A stretch of 8,833 nucleotides of DNA from the NCBI GenBank assembly GCA_002401055.1, contig NVRZ01000113.1, positions 1-8,833 of the forward strand. Reading direction: 5' to 3'. The translations under genes and the position numbers were made by a program. A model generated the notes under the pieces. That model was not told where the DNA came from. It saw only the letters and a program-made list of their open reading frames with translations, and did no database searches. The stretch is from Bacteroidota bacterium (GTDB lineage Bacteria; Bacteroidota; Bacteroidia; NORP154). Shown here one piece after another: positions 1 to 7,401 of this stretch (position 1 is its first letter; every line of letters starts with the position of its first letter).

Positions 1-431
1 TGAGAAAGATCCAATGCCAAAGGCATGTAATTGTCGGTCTCGTTGGTGGCATAACCAAACATCATACCCTGATCACCAGCTCCCTGTTCATCGTGAAGAC
101 CTGCTCCTTCTTCAACTCCTTGACGGATATCCGCCGATTGCTCGTGAATTGCAGAGATAACACCACAAGAGTCTCCATCGAATTGATATTCAGATTCTGT
201 GTACCCAATACCATTAATTACTTCGCGTGCAATTTTTTGAACGTCGATGTACCCAGTAGTTTTTACTTCTCCACTCAATACAGTAAGTCCAGTTGTTACC
301 AATGTTTCACAGGCAACTTTAGAATCTGGGTCGTTTTTCAGGAATGCATCTAGCAGTGCATCAGAAATTTGATCTGATACTTTATCAGGGTGCCCCTCTG
401 ATACAGATTCGGAAGTGAATAAATATGACAT
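1..431 (-). CDS. metK: S-adenosylmethionine synthetase, N-terminal part (cut by window edge)
   Basis: This gene makes S-adenosylmethionine, the cell's main methyl donor, from ATP and methionine in the cytoplasm. Translating the minus strand from the ATG at 431 gives 143 residues beginning [20 protein letters not shown]. The GHPDK motif (residues 13-17) is the ATP-binding signature of the family, and [12 protein letters not shown] (117-128) is the glycine-rich nucleotide-binding signature. The N-terminal domain and the start of the central domain are therefore present. Family members are usually about 380-430 residues, so roughly the last two thirds lie beyond position 1. The start is secure because [11 protein letters not shown] sits at the expected distance from the N-terminus. 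The gene is 62 bp downstream of gldA on the same strand, but a promoter-like box in the gap suggests independent transcription. No frameshift or missing key residue is seen. The identification is as good as certain. Confidence 0.97.
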   Translation of the reverse strand, partial: MSYLFTSESVSEGHPDKVSDQISDALLDAFLKNDPDSKVACETLVTTGLTVLSGEVKTTGYIDVQKIAREVINGIGYTESEYQFDGDSCGVISAIHEQSADIRQGVEEGAGLHDEQGAGDQGMMFGYATNETDNYMPLALDLS

Positions 432-454
432 ATTGTTGTGTTTAAAATGGAACG

Positions 455-462
455 CAAAACTA
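455..462 (-). promoter_or_regulatory. candidate -7 box of the metK promoter
   Basis: Read on the minus strand, this is TAGTTTTG, an exact match to the Bacteroidota sigma-A -7 consensus TAnnTTTG. It lies 23 bp upstream of the metK ATG, which would give a leader of roughly 15-20 nt. No clear TTG -33 element is visible at the usual distance upstream, so the call rests on one box and its position. The gap between gldA and metK is too short for a SAM riboswitch in addition. Confidence 0.45.
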
Positions 463-493
463 TAAAAACGAAATGGGATATAAAAACCTTTCG

Positions 494-1399
494 CTAGCTG
501 GTTAGTTCTTTGAAAACATCTTCAAGACTTTGCTTCTGTTCATTCATGGTAAGAACAGAAAGTCCGTTATCCACCGCAAATTGAAAAATGACCGGTCTTA
601 TATCCTCAGTCTCCCTGGTTGAAACAAGCCACTTGTTATCTCCAATATCCTTGGTATCATCCACTCCATTGATCTTCAACAAATCCTCAACAGAGATACT
701 TTTATCAAATTCCACCAGAATCGTTCGCAGCTCCTTAGCCCCTTTTTTGATCTCATCAACACCGTCATCAGCAACTATTTTTCCCTCTTTAATAATTATA
801 ATCCTGTCGCAAACAGACTCTACCTCTTGCATAATATGCGTAGACAGCATCACTGTTTTTTCTTTACCAATCTCAGTAATTAACGCTCTTATTTCCACCA
901 ACTGATTTGGATCCAGTCCTGATGTTGGCTCATCAAGTATGAGGACCTTTGGATCATGAATCAAGGCTTGTGCCAATCCAACTCTTTGCTTATATCCTTT
1001 TGAAAGTGCCCCAATTTTTTTTTTGTATTCCTTAACCAATCCGGTTAATCCAATCATTTCATCTACCCTTGGTCCACTGTTCTTCATCTTGTACATGCCC
1101 GCCACAAACGAGAGATATTCTTTAACATACATATCGTAGTAGAGCGGATTGTTTTCAGGCAGATATCCCACATTTCTTCTCACCTCCATAGACTCCAGAA
1201 GCACATCATTTCCACAAACCGACACTTGTCCCGACGTCTGTGGTAGAAAGGATGTAATGATTTTCATCATCGTCGATTTCCCTGCTCCATTCGGACCCAA
1301 AAACCCAACTATCTCGCCCTGATCAATTCGAAAAGATACGCTATCAAGCGCCTTTTGAGAACCATAAATCTTCGTTACATCTGTTATCTCGATCGACAT
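494..1399 (-). CDS. gldA: GldA-like gliding motility ABC transporter ATP-binding protein
   Basis: This 301-residue protein is a cytoplasmic ABC ATPase that would energise a membrane transporter. In Flavobacterium, GldA works with the membrane proteins GldF and GldG and is needed for gliding. Visible motifs are Walker [10 protein letters not shown] (35-43), a Q-loop region [10 protein letters not shown] with Glu82 in the usual Gln position (common in the DrrA/NatA-like branch), signature LSKGYKQR (132-139), Walker B VLILDEP (152-158), D-loop SGLD (160-163) and the switch histidine His188 in STH. Residues from about 225 form the C-terminal extension typical of this branch. The N-terminus [13 protein letters not shown] and the overall length fit GldA. 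Close alternatives are other ABC-2 family ATPases, because motifs alone do not prove a gliding role. No permease gene is adjacent. In known gliders gldA is often separate from gldFG, so this is not evidence against the call. Confidence 0.85.
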   Translation of the reverse strand: MSIEITDVTKIYGSQKALDSVSFRIDQGEIVGFLGPNGAGKSTMMKIITSFLPQTSGQVSVCGNDVLLESMEVRRNVGYLPENNPLYYDMYVKEYLSFVAGMYKMKNSGPRVDEMIGLTGLVKEYKKKIGALSKGYKQRVGLAQALIHDPKVLILDEPTSGLDPNQLVEIRALITEIGKEKTVMLSTHIMQEVESVCDRIIIIKEGKIVADDGVDEIKKGAKELRTILVEFDKSISVEDLLKINGVDDTKDIGDNKWLVSTRETEDIRPVIFQFAVDNGLSVLTMNEQKQSLEDVFKELTS

Positions 1400-1431
1400 A
1401 TTCCTCGTTGAATAAAATCATTGGTTATCGA

Positions 1432-1439
1432 CAAAATTA
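1432..1439 (-). promoter_or_regulatory. candidate -7 box of the gldA promoter
   Basis: The minus strand reads TAATTTTG, an exact match to TAnnTTTG. It ends 32 bp upstream of the gldA ATG, predicting a leader of about 25 nt. No TTG -33 element is seen upstream on this strand. This box is also the left arm of the inverted repeat at 1432-1455, so it may belong to a regulator site instead of, or as well as, a promoter. Confidence 0.4.
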
Positions 1440-1447
1440 AAAATATA

Positions 1448-1455
1448 TAATTTTG
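1448..1455 (+). promoter_or_regulatory. candidate -7 box of the rsgA promoter
   Basis: TAATTTTG matches TAnnTTTG exactly and lies 35 bp upstream of the rsgA TTG start, predicting a leader of about 25-30 nt. A TTG at 1421-1423 could act as a -33 element, but the 24-bp spacer is longer than the roughly 17-23 bp usual in Bacteroidota. The call is therefore moderate to weak. Confidence 0.42.
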
Positions 1456-1490
1456 AAGGACCACCTAATAAAGTTTAATTCTAAAAAGGC

Positions 1491-2411
1491 TTGGAAGGAA
1501 TCGTTACAAAATCTACTGGAAGCTGGTTTACCGTAAGAAAACCAGACGGCGAGAAAATTGAATGTAAGATAAAAGGCGCATTTAGATTAAAGGGAATTGA
1601 GTCTAGTAATCCCGTTGCAGTAGGCGATCGCGTCGACTATGAATTGGAAGAAGATGGTGTTGGCGTCATTTTCAACATTCACGAAAGGACCAACTACATT
1701 ATCCGAAGAGCTACAAAATTATCTGCAAGGTCTCATATTATAGCTTCAAACATTGATTGCGCCTATTTAATGATAACCGTAACCAGCCCAACTACTCCAT
1801 TGTTGTTCATTGACCGATTTTTAGTAACTGCAGAAGCCTATCACATTCCTGCAGAAATATTAATTAACAAAATTGATTTACTGGGAAAAAAGCAAAAGCA
1901 AGAACTCGATAAAGTTATTACCATTTATGAACCGGCAGGATACAAATGCCATCCTATGTCGGTATTGAACAACATCGGTATCGATAAGGTAATTAAACAG
2001 CTTACCGGAAAAGTCAACCTGATTGCCGGTAACTCCGGAGTTGGTAAATCGTCATTGCTCAACAAATTGGATCCTGATTGGAATCTGAAAACCGCAGGGA
2101 TGTCTTCACGTGATACCGGAAAACACACCACAACATTTGCAGAAATGTATGAGCTAAAAAACGAAACATTTGTAATTGACACTCCCGGTTTGAAGAGTTT
2201 TGGAACTTACGATTTGGAAAAGGAAGACCTATCCCACCGCTTTCCTGAAATGAGATTGAGAATGGACGCTTGCCATTTCAGTAATTGCCTGCACATCAAT
2301 GAGCCAAGGTGCGCCGTAATTAATGCTGTCGAAAACAAGGAAATCGCGGAATCCCGCTACAAGAATTATTTGAATATTTACAACTCGGACGAAACTGAAA
2401 ACTATCGTTAA
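1491..2411 (+). CDS. rsgA: ribosome small subunit-dependent GTPase A
   Basis: RsgA (YjeQ/YloQ) is a late-stage 30S assembly GTPase that binds the immature small subunit. The 306-residue product has the family's three parts in order. An N-terminal OB-fold occupies about residues 1-70. A circularly permuted GTPase domain follows, with G4 NKID (126-129) before G1 GNSGVGKSS (180-188) and G3 DTPG (230-233). The C-terminal zinc knuckle has ligands Cys261, Cys266, His268 and Cys274 in the expected C-x4-C-x-H-x5-C spacing. The start is TTG: an in-frame TAA lies at 1482-1484, the next in-frame ATG is at residue 94, and the OB-fold pattern (EGIVTKSTGSWFTV) begins immediately after the TTG. There is no well-placed Shine-Dalgarno sequence. 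The stop is 9 bp from dtd, suggesting an operon. All key residues are present. Confidence 0.96.
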   Translation: MEGIVTKSTGSWFTVRKPDGEKIECKIKGAFRLKGIESSNPVAVGDRVDYELEEDGVGVIFNIHERTNYIIRRATKLSARSHIIASNIDCAYLMITVTSPTTPLLFIDRFLVTAEAYHIPAEILINKIDLLGKKQKQELDKVITIYEPAGYKCHPMSVLNNIGIDKVIKQLTGKVNLIAGNSGVGKSSLLNKLDPDWNLKTAGMSSRDTGKHTTTFAEMYELKNETFVIDTPGLKSFGTYDLEKEDLSHRFPEMRLRMDACHFSNCLHINEPRCAVINAVENKEIAESRYKNYLNIYNSDETENYR

Positions 2412-2420
2412 AACAAGGAG

Positions 2421-2873
2421 ATGAGAGTAATTATCCAGAGAGTATCTGAAGCTTCAGTTACTATTTCAGAGAACCTCAAAAGCGAAATTTCAATTGGACT
2501 GCTAATCCTGCTAGGTATCGAACAGGAAGATACGAATGAAGATATTGACTGGCTCTGCGGTAAGATATCTAGGCTCAGAATCTTTGATGATGATGAAGGT
2601 GTTATGAATCTATCTGTTAAGGATATAGAAGGCGAAGTGCTTTTAATAAGCCAATTTACCTTGCATGCTTCAACAAAAAAAGGAAATCGGCCTTCTTATA
2701 TAAAAGCCGCACATCCTGACTTTGCAATACCTATGTACAAAGATTTTATTGAATCGTTGAGCAAGGAGCTTGGTAGTCCCGTAAAAACGGGAGAGTTTGG
2801 TGCGATGATGAAAATTTCAATTGTAAATGAGGGCCCTGTAACCATTTTTATGGATTCAAAAAAACGCGAGTAA
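2421..2873 (+). CDS. dtd: D-aminoacyl-tRNA deacylase
   Basis: Dtd hydrolyses D-aminoacyl-tRNAs (and mischarged glycyl-tRNA-Ala), recycling tRNA and keeping D-amino acids out of translation. It acts as a cytoplasmic homodimer. The 150-residue product has the usual family length. It begins with the characteristic MRVIIQRV strand and carries the active-site motif SQFTLHA (77-83) and the cross-subunit GPVT motif (138-141), the chirality-proofreading Gly-cisPro element. The start is fixed by that N-terminus. AAGGAG lies at 2415-2420 but directly abuts the ATG with no spacer, so it is a poor Shine-Dalgarno site. Translation may be coupled to rsgA, whose stop is 9 bp upstream. Pairing of rsgA with dtd is, as I recall, a recurring arrangement in Flavobacteriia. 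The product appears intact. Confidence 0.96.
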   Translation: MRVIIQRVSEASVTISENLKSEISIGLLILLGIEQEDTNEDIDWLCGKISRLRIFDDDEGVMNLSVKDIEGEVLLISQFTLHASTKKGNRPSYIKAAHPDFAIPMYKDFIESLSKELGSPVKTGEFGAMMKISIVNEGPVTIFMDSKKRE

Positions 2874-2886
2874 GGGCACTACTCGC
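2858..2886 (-). terminator. hairpin across the dtd stop codon, terminator-like on the minus strand
   Basis: GCGAGTA (2866-2872) pairs perfectly with TACTCGC (2880-2886) around a 7-nt loop. On the plus strand it overlaps the dtd stop codon and is preceded by seven As (2858-2864) but not followed by Ts, so it is not a classic terminator for rsgA-dtd. On the minus strand the same stem is followed after one G by seven Ts, the form of an intrinsic terminator. There is no obvious minus-strand gene just upstream for it to end, so its role is uncertain. Confidence 0.35.
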
Positions 2887-2948
2887 ATGGTGGTAATCTA
2901 TTGACTGGCTGTCTTAATCTATAACAGAAGTAATAGGCCATAAATTAT

Positions 2949-2956
2949 TATCTTTA
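2949..2956 (+). promoter_or_regulatory. possible -7 box for the large SprB-repeat gene
   Basis: TATCTTTA differs from TAnnTTTG only at the last base and sits 21 bp before the ATG at 2978. That would leave a leader of about 14-16 nt. No TTG -33 element is present at the expected distance. The 104-bp gap after dtd (2874-2977) makes a separate promoter reasonable, but this particular box is a weak candidate. Confidence 0.3.
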
Positions 2957-2977
2957 CATAATAGCTACATCCATACT

Positions 2978-5900
2978 ATGAAATATTCATTGAAATTCCT
3001 TCTAGCCGTCATGTTCTTGGTGCTTGGCGGGAATAATCTTTTCGCCCAGTGTAACAATCCGGCAAATGAGGAATGTAACAGTGCTGAAGTGATAACATTA
3101 ACGAGTGGGGACACCACTTGTGTATCAGGTTGCAACACAGGTGCGAGCACCAATAATATTACTCTTACCGGTAATTCATGCGATAATATTTCAGGTGCAG
3201 CCGTATTCTACACTTTTACCGTTACAGATGGAACATTGGATTTTTGGATAACTGCAGATTTCCCTGATATTCAAATGACGCTCATGACAGTGGACTGTGG
3301 GTCATTCTTCGTGCAAGGGTGCGATACAGGTACAGATAGCACGGCAAGCGTAACCGCTTTTAACTCGGCAGCTGGTACAACATACTCTTTGGTAATCAGT
3401 TCAGCATCTGGAAATACTGGTGATTTTCTACTTTGTGTAAGCAGCTACCCCGACCCGAGTGCCTGTAACACGGGCGACACCTTAACCGCGAGTCCGCCAC
3501 CTGATACAACTGGTGGGCAAAACCCAGGAAGCTACGGCCCAGGAGTAACGGTAGAATATTGCTATACCATCGACCCTTACCAAAAAATTGATTGTAATTG
3601 GATTTCGGGAATTGTTCCATTGTTTGGATCAGGTTGGGATATGTCCACATTTACAACGACCACTGCTTTAGTCTCTGCAGATGGAAAAGGAGTCTGGGTT
3701 TGGGAGGCAGCTGACTCAGGTGGTATTGCAGTTACCCACAACGTTACCGGAGATACTGTAAATGCAACCGGTGGTTGGTTTTATCTAAATAACTGCGGAC
3801 CATGCCCTACGCACAATAATGACCCCAATCTTAGTTGGGGGGATGGACAATGCGGTGGACCTTGCCAATGCGATGAAGCTGGAAGTGGCTTTACCTGGCA
3901 GGTATGCTTTGAAATAGCCACACCTGATAGTTGCGTGCAGGGCGCGGATCTAAGTATTGGTATGAAAACATATGCAGATGGCCAAATAGCCTGGTGGACC
4001 AACTTTGCCTGTGAAATTGACGCCAGCACTTATATATATGCAGTGTCCGATTGCCCATCTTGCGGTATAGATTCGGTCACGACAGTCGATGTATTGTGCT
4101 TTGGTGACAGCAGCGGATCAGCCATAGCCTATGTGGATACATTAGGAGAGCCGCCTTTTACTTATTCATGGAATACCAGTCCGATTCAAACTGATTCCAC
4201 GGCGACAGGGCTTTCAGCAGGTTCATATACGGTCATTGCGACAGACTCTAATGGATGTGTGGATTCTGCTTCAATTACAGTCACAGAACCTTCTGCAATT
4301 GGCCCTTCCATAACAGATTCGACAATGGTTTTGTGCTTTGGAGACTCAACTGGTTCTGCTACAGTGTCAGCGGGAGGGGGAGTTACTCCTTACACATACT
4401 TATGGGATGATAATAATTCTCAAACTGACTCGACCGCGACGGGATTACAAGCGGGGACTTACGAGGTGATGGTTACAGATAGCAATGGGTGTATTGACTC
4501 TGTATCCGTTGTTATTGCCCAACCTGCTGCTATACTTAATGCAAATATTACTGCATCGACCAGCTTATTGTGTAATGGTGTTCCGACAGGTGAGATTACC
4601 GTTACTGGTGCGGGAGGAACTACCACATATACATATCTCTGGAATGATCTGGGTGTTCAAACGAACGCAACTGCAACAGGATTACTTGCGGGGCTATATC
4701 AAGTAATTCTTACGGATGCCAATGCTTGCAGTGACTCTGACACAATTTCGATTACAGAACCTCCGGCAATAATGCTTGTTATTTCAGATACGGCGGATGC
4801 AAATTGTGGATCTTCTGATGGAATGGCCACCGTGACTCCCACGGGAGGAATAGGAGCTTATACCTACCTATGGAATGATCTATCGTCACAAACGGATTCA
4901 ATTGCCACGGGCTTACCAGCTGCAGCTTACCAAGTTGTGGTTACTGATGGTAACGGTTGTAAAGATTCTATCAGCATTAATATAAACAACCTGGGAGGAG
5001 GCTCGGCAAGCATAACAGATACCACTCACATATTATGCAATGGTGATTCAATTGGTTCAGCAACGATTACTCCATCAGGAGGTTCTGGCCCATATACGTT
5101 CAGTTGGGACGACCCAGACTCTCAAACTGATTCTATAGCAACCGGATTATTCGCTGGTATATATACCGGTACAGTAATAGACAATGGCGGTTGCATTGCG
5201 CTCGCTACTGTAACGATTACTGAAACTACTGCATTGAGTTTGGTGACCAATGTGATCATGGATGTTGCATGTAATGGTGGGATGGATGGATCGGTTGATA
5301 TTTCGGTTACTGGCGGAACAACACCTTATACTTATCTATGGAACGATTCGGGATCACAAAGCAATGCAATTGCTACCGGGTTACAAGCCGGTAACTACAC
5401 TTTGGTTGTAACTGACGATAACTCCTGCATTGATTCTATATCCGGGACCATTACGGAGCCCAGCCTACTAACAATTTCATTAATAGACTCCGTTCAGGTT
5501 GCATGCAATGCTGATGCAACTGGAAGTGCTACTGTTTCTTCCTCAGGTGGCTCCACACCTTACACCTACCTATGGAATGATTCAAATTCCCAAACTGATT
5601 CCATGGCTACTGGTCTAACAGCAGGAACCTATACGGCTTACACAACGGATATGAATGGGTGCATGGATTCTGTCTCTATATCAATAACTGAGCCTGGACT
5701 ACTTAGCCTAACGGTTGATGCTGATAGTGCAAGCTGCAACAACTATGCAGACGGTCAGATATATGTTACAATAACAGGAGGAGTTTCAACTTTTAGCTTT
5801 GTTTGGAGTACTGCCGACAGCACCATTAATACATCTGCGATAAGTGATACTTCAGGTGGCCAGTTAGCGGGAACATATTCTGTAATTGTTACAGATGCAA

Positions 5901-7393
5901 ATGGATGCTTGGCAAGCGACAGCGCAACTATTGGGCAGCCCCCTGAGATATCATTGACAGCCTTTACTCTGTCCAACCCAAACTGCAACGGTGATACCGA
6001 TGGAATGGCCAATGTAATTGTGAATACCGGCGTCAGCCCCTACAACTACATGTGGTCCTCTGGTGATACTACGCTTATAAGTACCGACGCCTTTAATATT
6101 GTGGGAGGGCTTGCCGCAGGCACTTATTATGTTCAGGTTTCGGACGCCAGCGGATGCATTAATTCGGACACGGTAACCATTACCGAACCTACCGTTCTAT
6201 CTCTTACACTTACGTCAATAGATGTAAGTTGTAATGGAATGTCAGATGGATCAACAACGGTAAATGTAACCGGGGGAACACCTGGTTATTCTTTCCAGTG
6301 GAACGATTCAGGGACTCAAACAAATGCTACAGCAAACGGCTTAGCCATAGGTATGTACACCGTAATTGTTACGGATGTAAAGGGCTGCAGCAATATAGAT
6401 AGCGTGCCTGTATCCGAACCGAGCGCCATGAATTTGGTTATGAGCTCAGTAAGCGCAAGTTGCGGAACCGGTGACGGAGAGGCTAGTGTGGTGGTAACGG
6501 GCGGCGCATCACCGTACACTTATTCGTGGGATGACACTTTAAACCAAACCAATTCTACGGCTACCAATCTTGCCGGAGCGACTTACACTGTGAGCGTTTT
6601 AGATACTAATGGCTGTGCCAGCTCTGCTTCAGTTACTGTTGCAACCAGTCCGCTAATTGCTACTGTTAGTTCTGACGTTGATATTTGCCTTGGCAATGTT
6701 ACAACCTTGACTGCCTCAGGAGGAACAGGATACACATGGTCGCCTAGTGTAGGATTAAGTGCAACAAACATCGCAAACCCAGTTGCCTCGCCATCGAATA
6801 CAACCCTATATACAGTTGTTGTAACATCCGGCATATGCGCTCCAGACACGGCAACCGTGAATGTAACGGTAAATCTGAACCCAACAGTTTCTATAACTTC
6901 CGACCCAGGTGGAACTGGTGGAGGGGTACTGCTAACAGGACTTGGGGCGTCGATTTACAATTGGACCCCTTCAGCTGGATTAAGCTGCACTAATTGCCCT
7001 AACCCCATTGCAACGCCAACTCAAACAACGACCTATACCGTTATAGGAACTGATGTCAATGGTTGCACGGATACGAGCACCATTGAAGTAGAAATTGGAT
7101 ACGTAATATTTATTCCTGAAATCTTTTCTCCAAGTTCTACTGAGCTACCAAACACCGTTGCATTTGTCCAGGGAAAGGGAATTCAGGAAGTTGTTACGTT
7201 CATTATTTATGACAGATGGGGAGAAAAAGTATTTGAAAACCAAAATTTCCAGGCAAATGATCCAAATATGGGTTGGGATGGAACATTCAATGGACAATTA
7301 ATGAACCCTGCAGTGTTTGTGTATTATGTTGAGGCCATATACTTAAATGGTGAGGAATACACTGAACAGGGTGACCTCACATTAATGAAGTAA
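2978..7393 (+). CDS. secreted SprB-repeat adhesin-like protein with type B T9SS sorting domain
   Basis: This 1471-residue protein is predicted to be exported by Sec and then carried across the outer membrane by T9SS to the surface or medium. The signal peptide is residues 1-24 (KFLLAVMFLVLGG core, cleavage after LFAQ). Residues 25-160 resemble a Cys-containing PPC-like beta domain. Residues 161-363 form a Cys-rich, Trp/Gly-rich region I cannot assign, including CGPC (273-276) and CGGPCQC (292-298). Residues about 364-1224 hold eleven SprB-type repeats with the pattern C-x-G-x3-G, GG-x2-PYTY-x-W, QTDS-x-ATGL-x-AGTY, VTD-x-NGC. Residues 1225-1373 are two Ig/PKD-like modules. Residues 1375-1471 are a CHU_C-like domain with IYDRWGEKVFE and GWDGTFNG but without the usual NGDG loop. 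SprB itself is the gliding adhesin of Flavobacterium, but the repeat is widespread, so adhesion is an inference. No catalytic domain is recognised. The ATG is placed directly before the signal peptide. Confidence 0.93.
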   Translation: MKYSLKFLLAVMFLVLGGNNLFAQCNNPANEECNSAEVITLTSGDTTCVSGCNTGASTNNITLTGNSCDNISGAAVFYTFTVTDGTLDFWITADFPDIQMTLMTVDCGSFFVQGCDTGTDSTASVTAFNSAAGTTYSLVISSASGNTGDFLLCVSSYPDPSACNTGDTLTASPPPDTTGGQNPGSYGPGVTVEYCYTIDPYQKIDCNWISGIVPLFGSGWDMSTFTTTTALVSADGKGVWVWEAADSGGIAVTHNVTGDTVNATGGWFYLNNCGPCPTHNNDPNLSWGDGQCGGPCQCDEAGSGFTWQVCFEIATPDSCVQGADLSIGMKTYADGQIAWWTNFACEIDASTYIYAVSDCPSCGIDSVTTVDVLCFGDSSGSAIAYVDTLGEPPFTYSWNTSPIQTDSTATGLSAGSYTVIATDSNGCVDSASITVTEPSAIGPSITDSTMVLCFGDSTGSATVSAGGGVTPYTYLWDDNNSQTDSTATGLQAGTYEVMVTDSNGCIDSVSVVIAQPAAILNANITASTSLLCNGVPTGEITVTGAGGTTTYTYLWNDLGVQTNATATGLLAGLYQVILTDANACSDSDTISITEPPAIMLVISDTADANCGSSDGMATVTPTGGIGAYTYLWNDLSSQTDSIATGLPAAAYQVVVTDGNGCKDSISININNLGGGSASITDTTHILCNGDSIGSATITPSGGSGPYTFSWDDPDSQTDSIATGLFAGIYTGTVIDNGGCIALATVTITETTALSLVTNVIMDVACNGGMDGSVDISVTGGTTPYTYLWNDSGSQSNAIATGLQAGNYTLVVTDDNSCIDSISGTITEPSLLTISLIDSVQVACNADATGSATVSSSGGSTPYTYLWNDSNSQTDSMATGLTAGTYTAYTTDMNGCMDSVSISITEPGLLSLTVDADSASCNNYADGQIYVTITGGVSTFSFVWSTADSTINTSAISDTSGGQLAGTYSVIVTDANGCLASDSATIGQPPEISLTAFTLSNPNCNGDTDGMANVIVNTGVSPYNYMWSSGDTTLISTDAFNIVGGLAAGTYYVQVSDASGCINSDTVTITEPTVLSLTLTSIDVSCNGMSDGSTTVNVTGGTPGYSFQWNDSGTQTNATANGLAIGMYTVIVTDVKGCSNIDSVPVSEPSAMNLVMSSVSASCGTGDGEASVVVTGGASPYTYSWDDTLNQTNSTATNLAGATYTVSVLDTNGCASSASVTVATSPLIATVSSDVDICLGNVTTLTASGGTGYTWSPSVGLSATNIANPVASPSNTTLYTVVVTSGICAPDTATVNVTVNLNPTVSITSDPGGTGGGVLLTGLGASIYNWTPSAGLSCTNCPNPIATPTQTTTYTVIGTDVNGCTDTSTIEVEIGYVIFIPEIFSPSSTELPNTVAFVQGKGIQEVVTFIIYDRWGEKVFENQNFQANDPNMGWDGTFNGQLMNPAVFVYYVEAIYLNGEEYTEQGDLTLMK
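4067..6649 (+). repeat. array of eleven SprB-type protein repeats
   Basis: Within the large secreted protein, about eleven tandem units of 76-83 residues can be aligned by eye, beginning near residues 364, 439, 517, 596, 673, 751, 829, 907, 989, 1072 and 1149. Most end in TEP or a variant (AQP, GQP, SEP). Each has a cysteine early and another in the VTD-x-NGC-like turn. Units 8 and 9 carry an insertion of about five residues before GGLAAGTY. Units 4 and 11 have a shortened CG-x-x-DG opening. At the DNA level the units differ at many synonymous sites, so this is an old array kept by selection on the protein, not a recent duplication. Confidence 0.9.
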
Positions 7394-7401
7394 ACCACAA
7401 T

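Larger units (their letters stand above)
1432..1455. repeat. perfect 8-bp inverted repeat in the gldA/rsgA divergent region
   Basis: CAAAATTA at 1432-1439 and TAATTTTG at 1448-1455 are exact reverse complements separated by 8 bp of A/T. The element lies near the middle of the 91-bp space between two divergent start codons. Each arm read outward is a TAnnTTTG-type -7 box, so the simplest reading is back-to-back promoters. A dimeric regulator operator is the alternative. Confidence 0.6.

Noticed and set aside
93..353. 86-residue plus-strand open frame
   Set aside because: It lies wholly antisense to metK, has no family-like features, and metK is unambiguous.
432..493. SAM riboswitch ahead of metK
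   Set aside because: The gap is only 62 bp, holds a -7 box close to the start codon, and shows no paired structure that could be a known SAM aptamer.
2901..2925. TTGACT and TATAAC as a sigma-70-like promoter before the large gene
   Set aside because: The spacer is only 13 bp, and Bacteroidota promoters do not follow the TTGACA/TATAAT pattern.
3041..3052. Possible lipoprotein signal (LFAQC) at the N-terminus of the large secreted protein
   Set aside because: The residue before the cysteine is Gln, not Gly, Ala or Ser as a lipobox needs. A signal peptidase I site after AQ is typical in Bacteroidota, and the protein has a T9SS sorting domain.
4067..6649. CRISPR array or DNA-level tandem repeat in the repetitive stretch
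   Set aside because: The periodicity is about 230-250 bp, in frame and protein-level with many synonymous differences; there are no short identical repeats with unique spacers.
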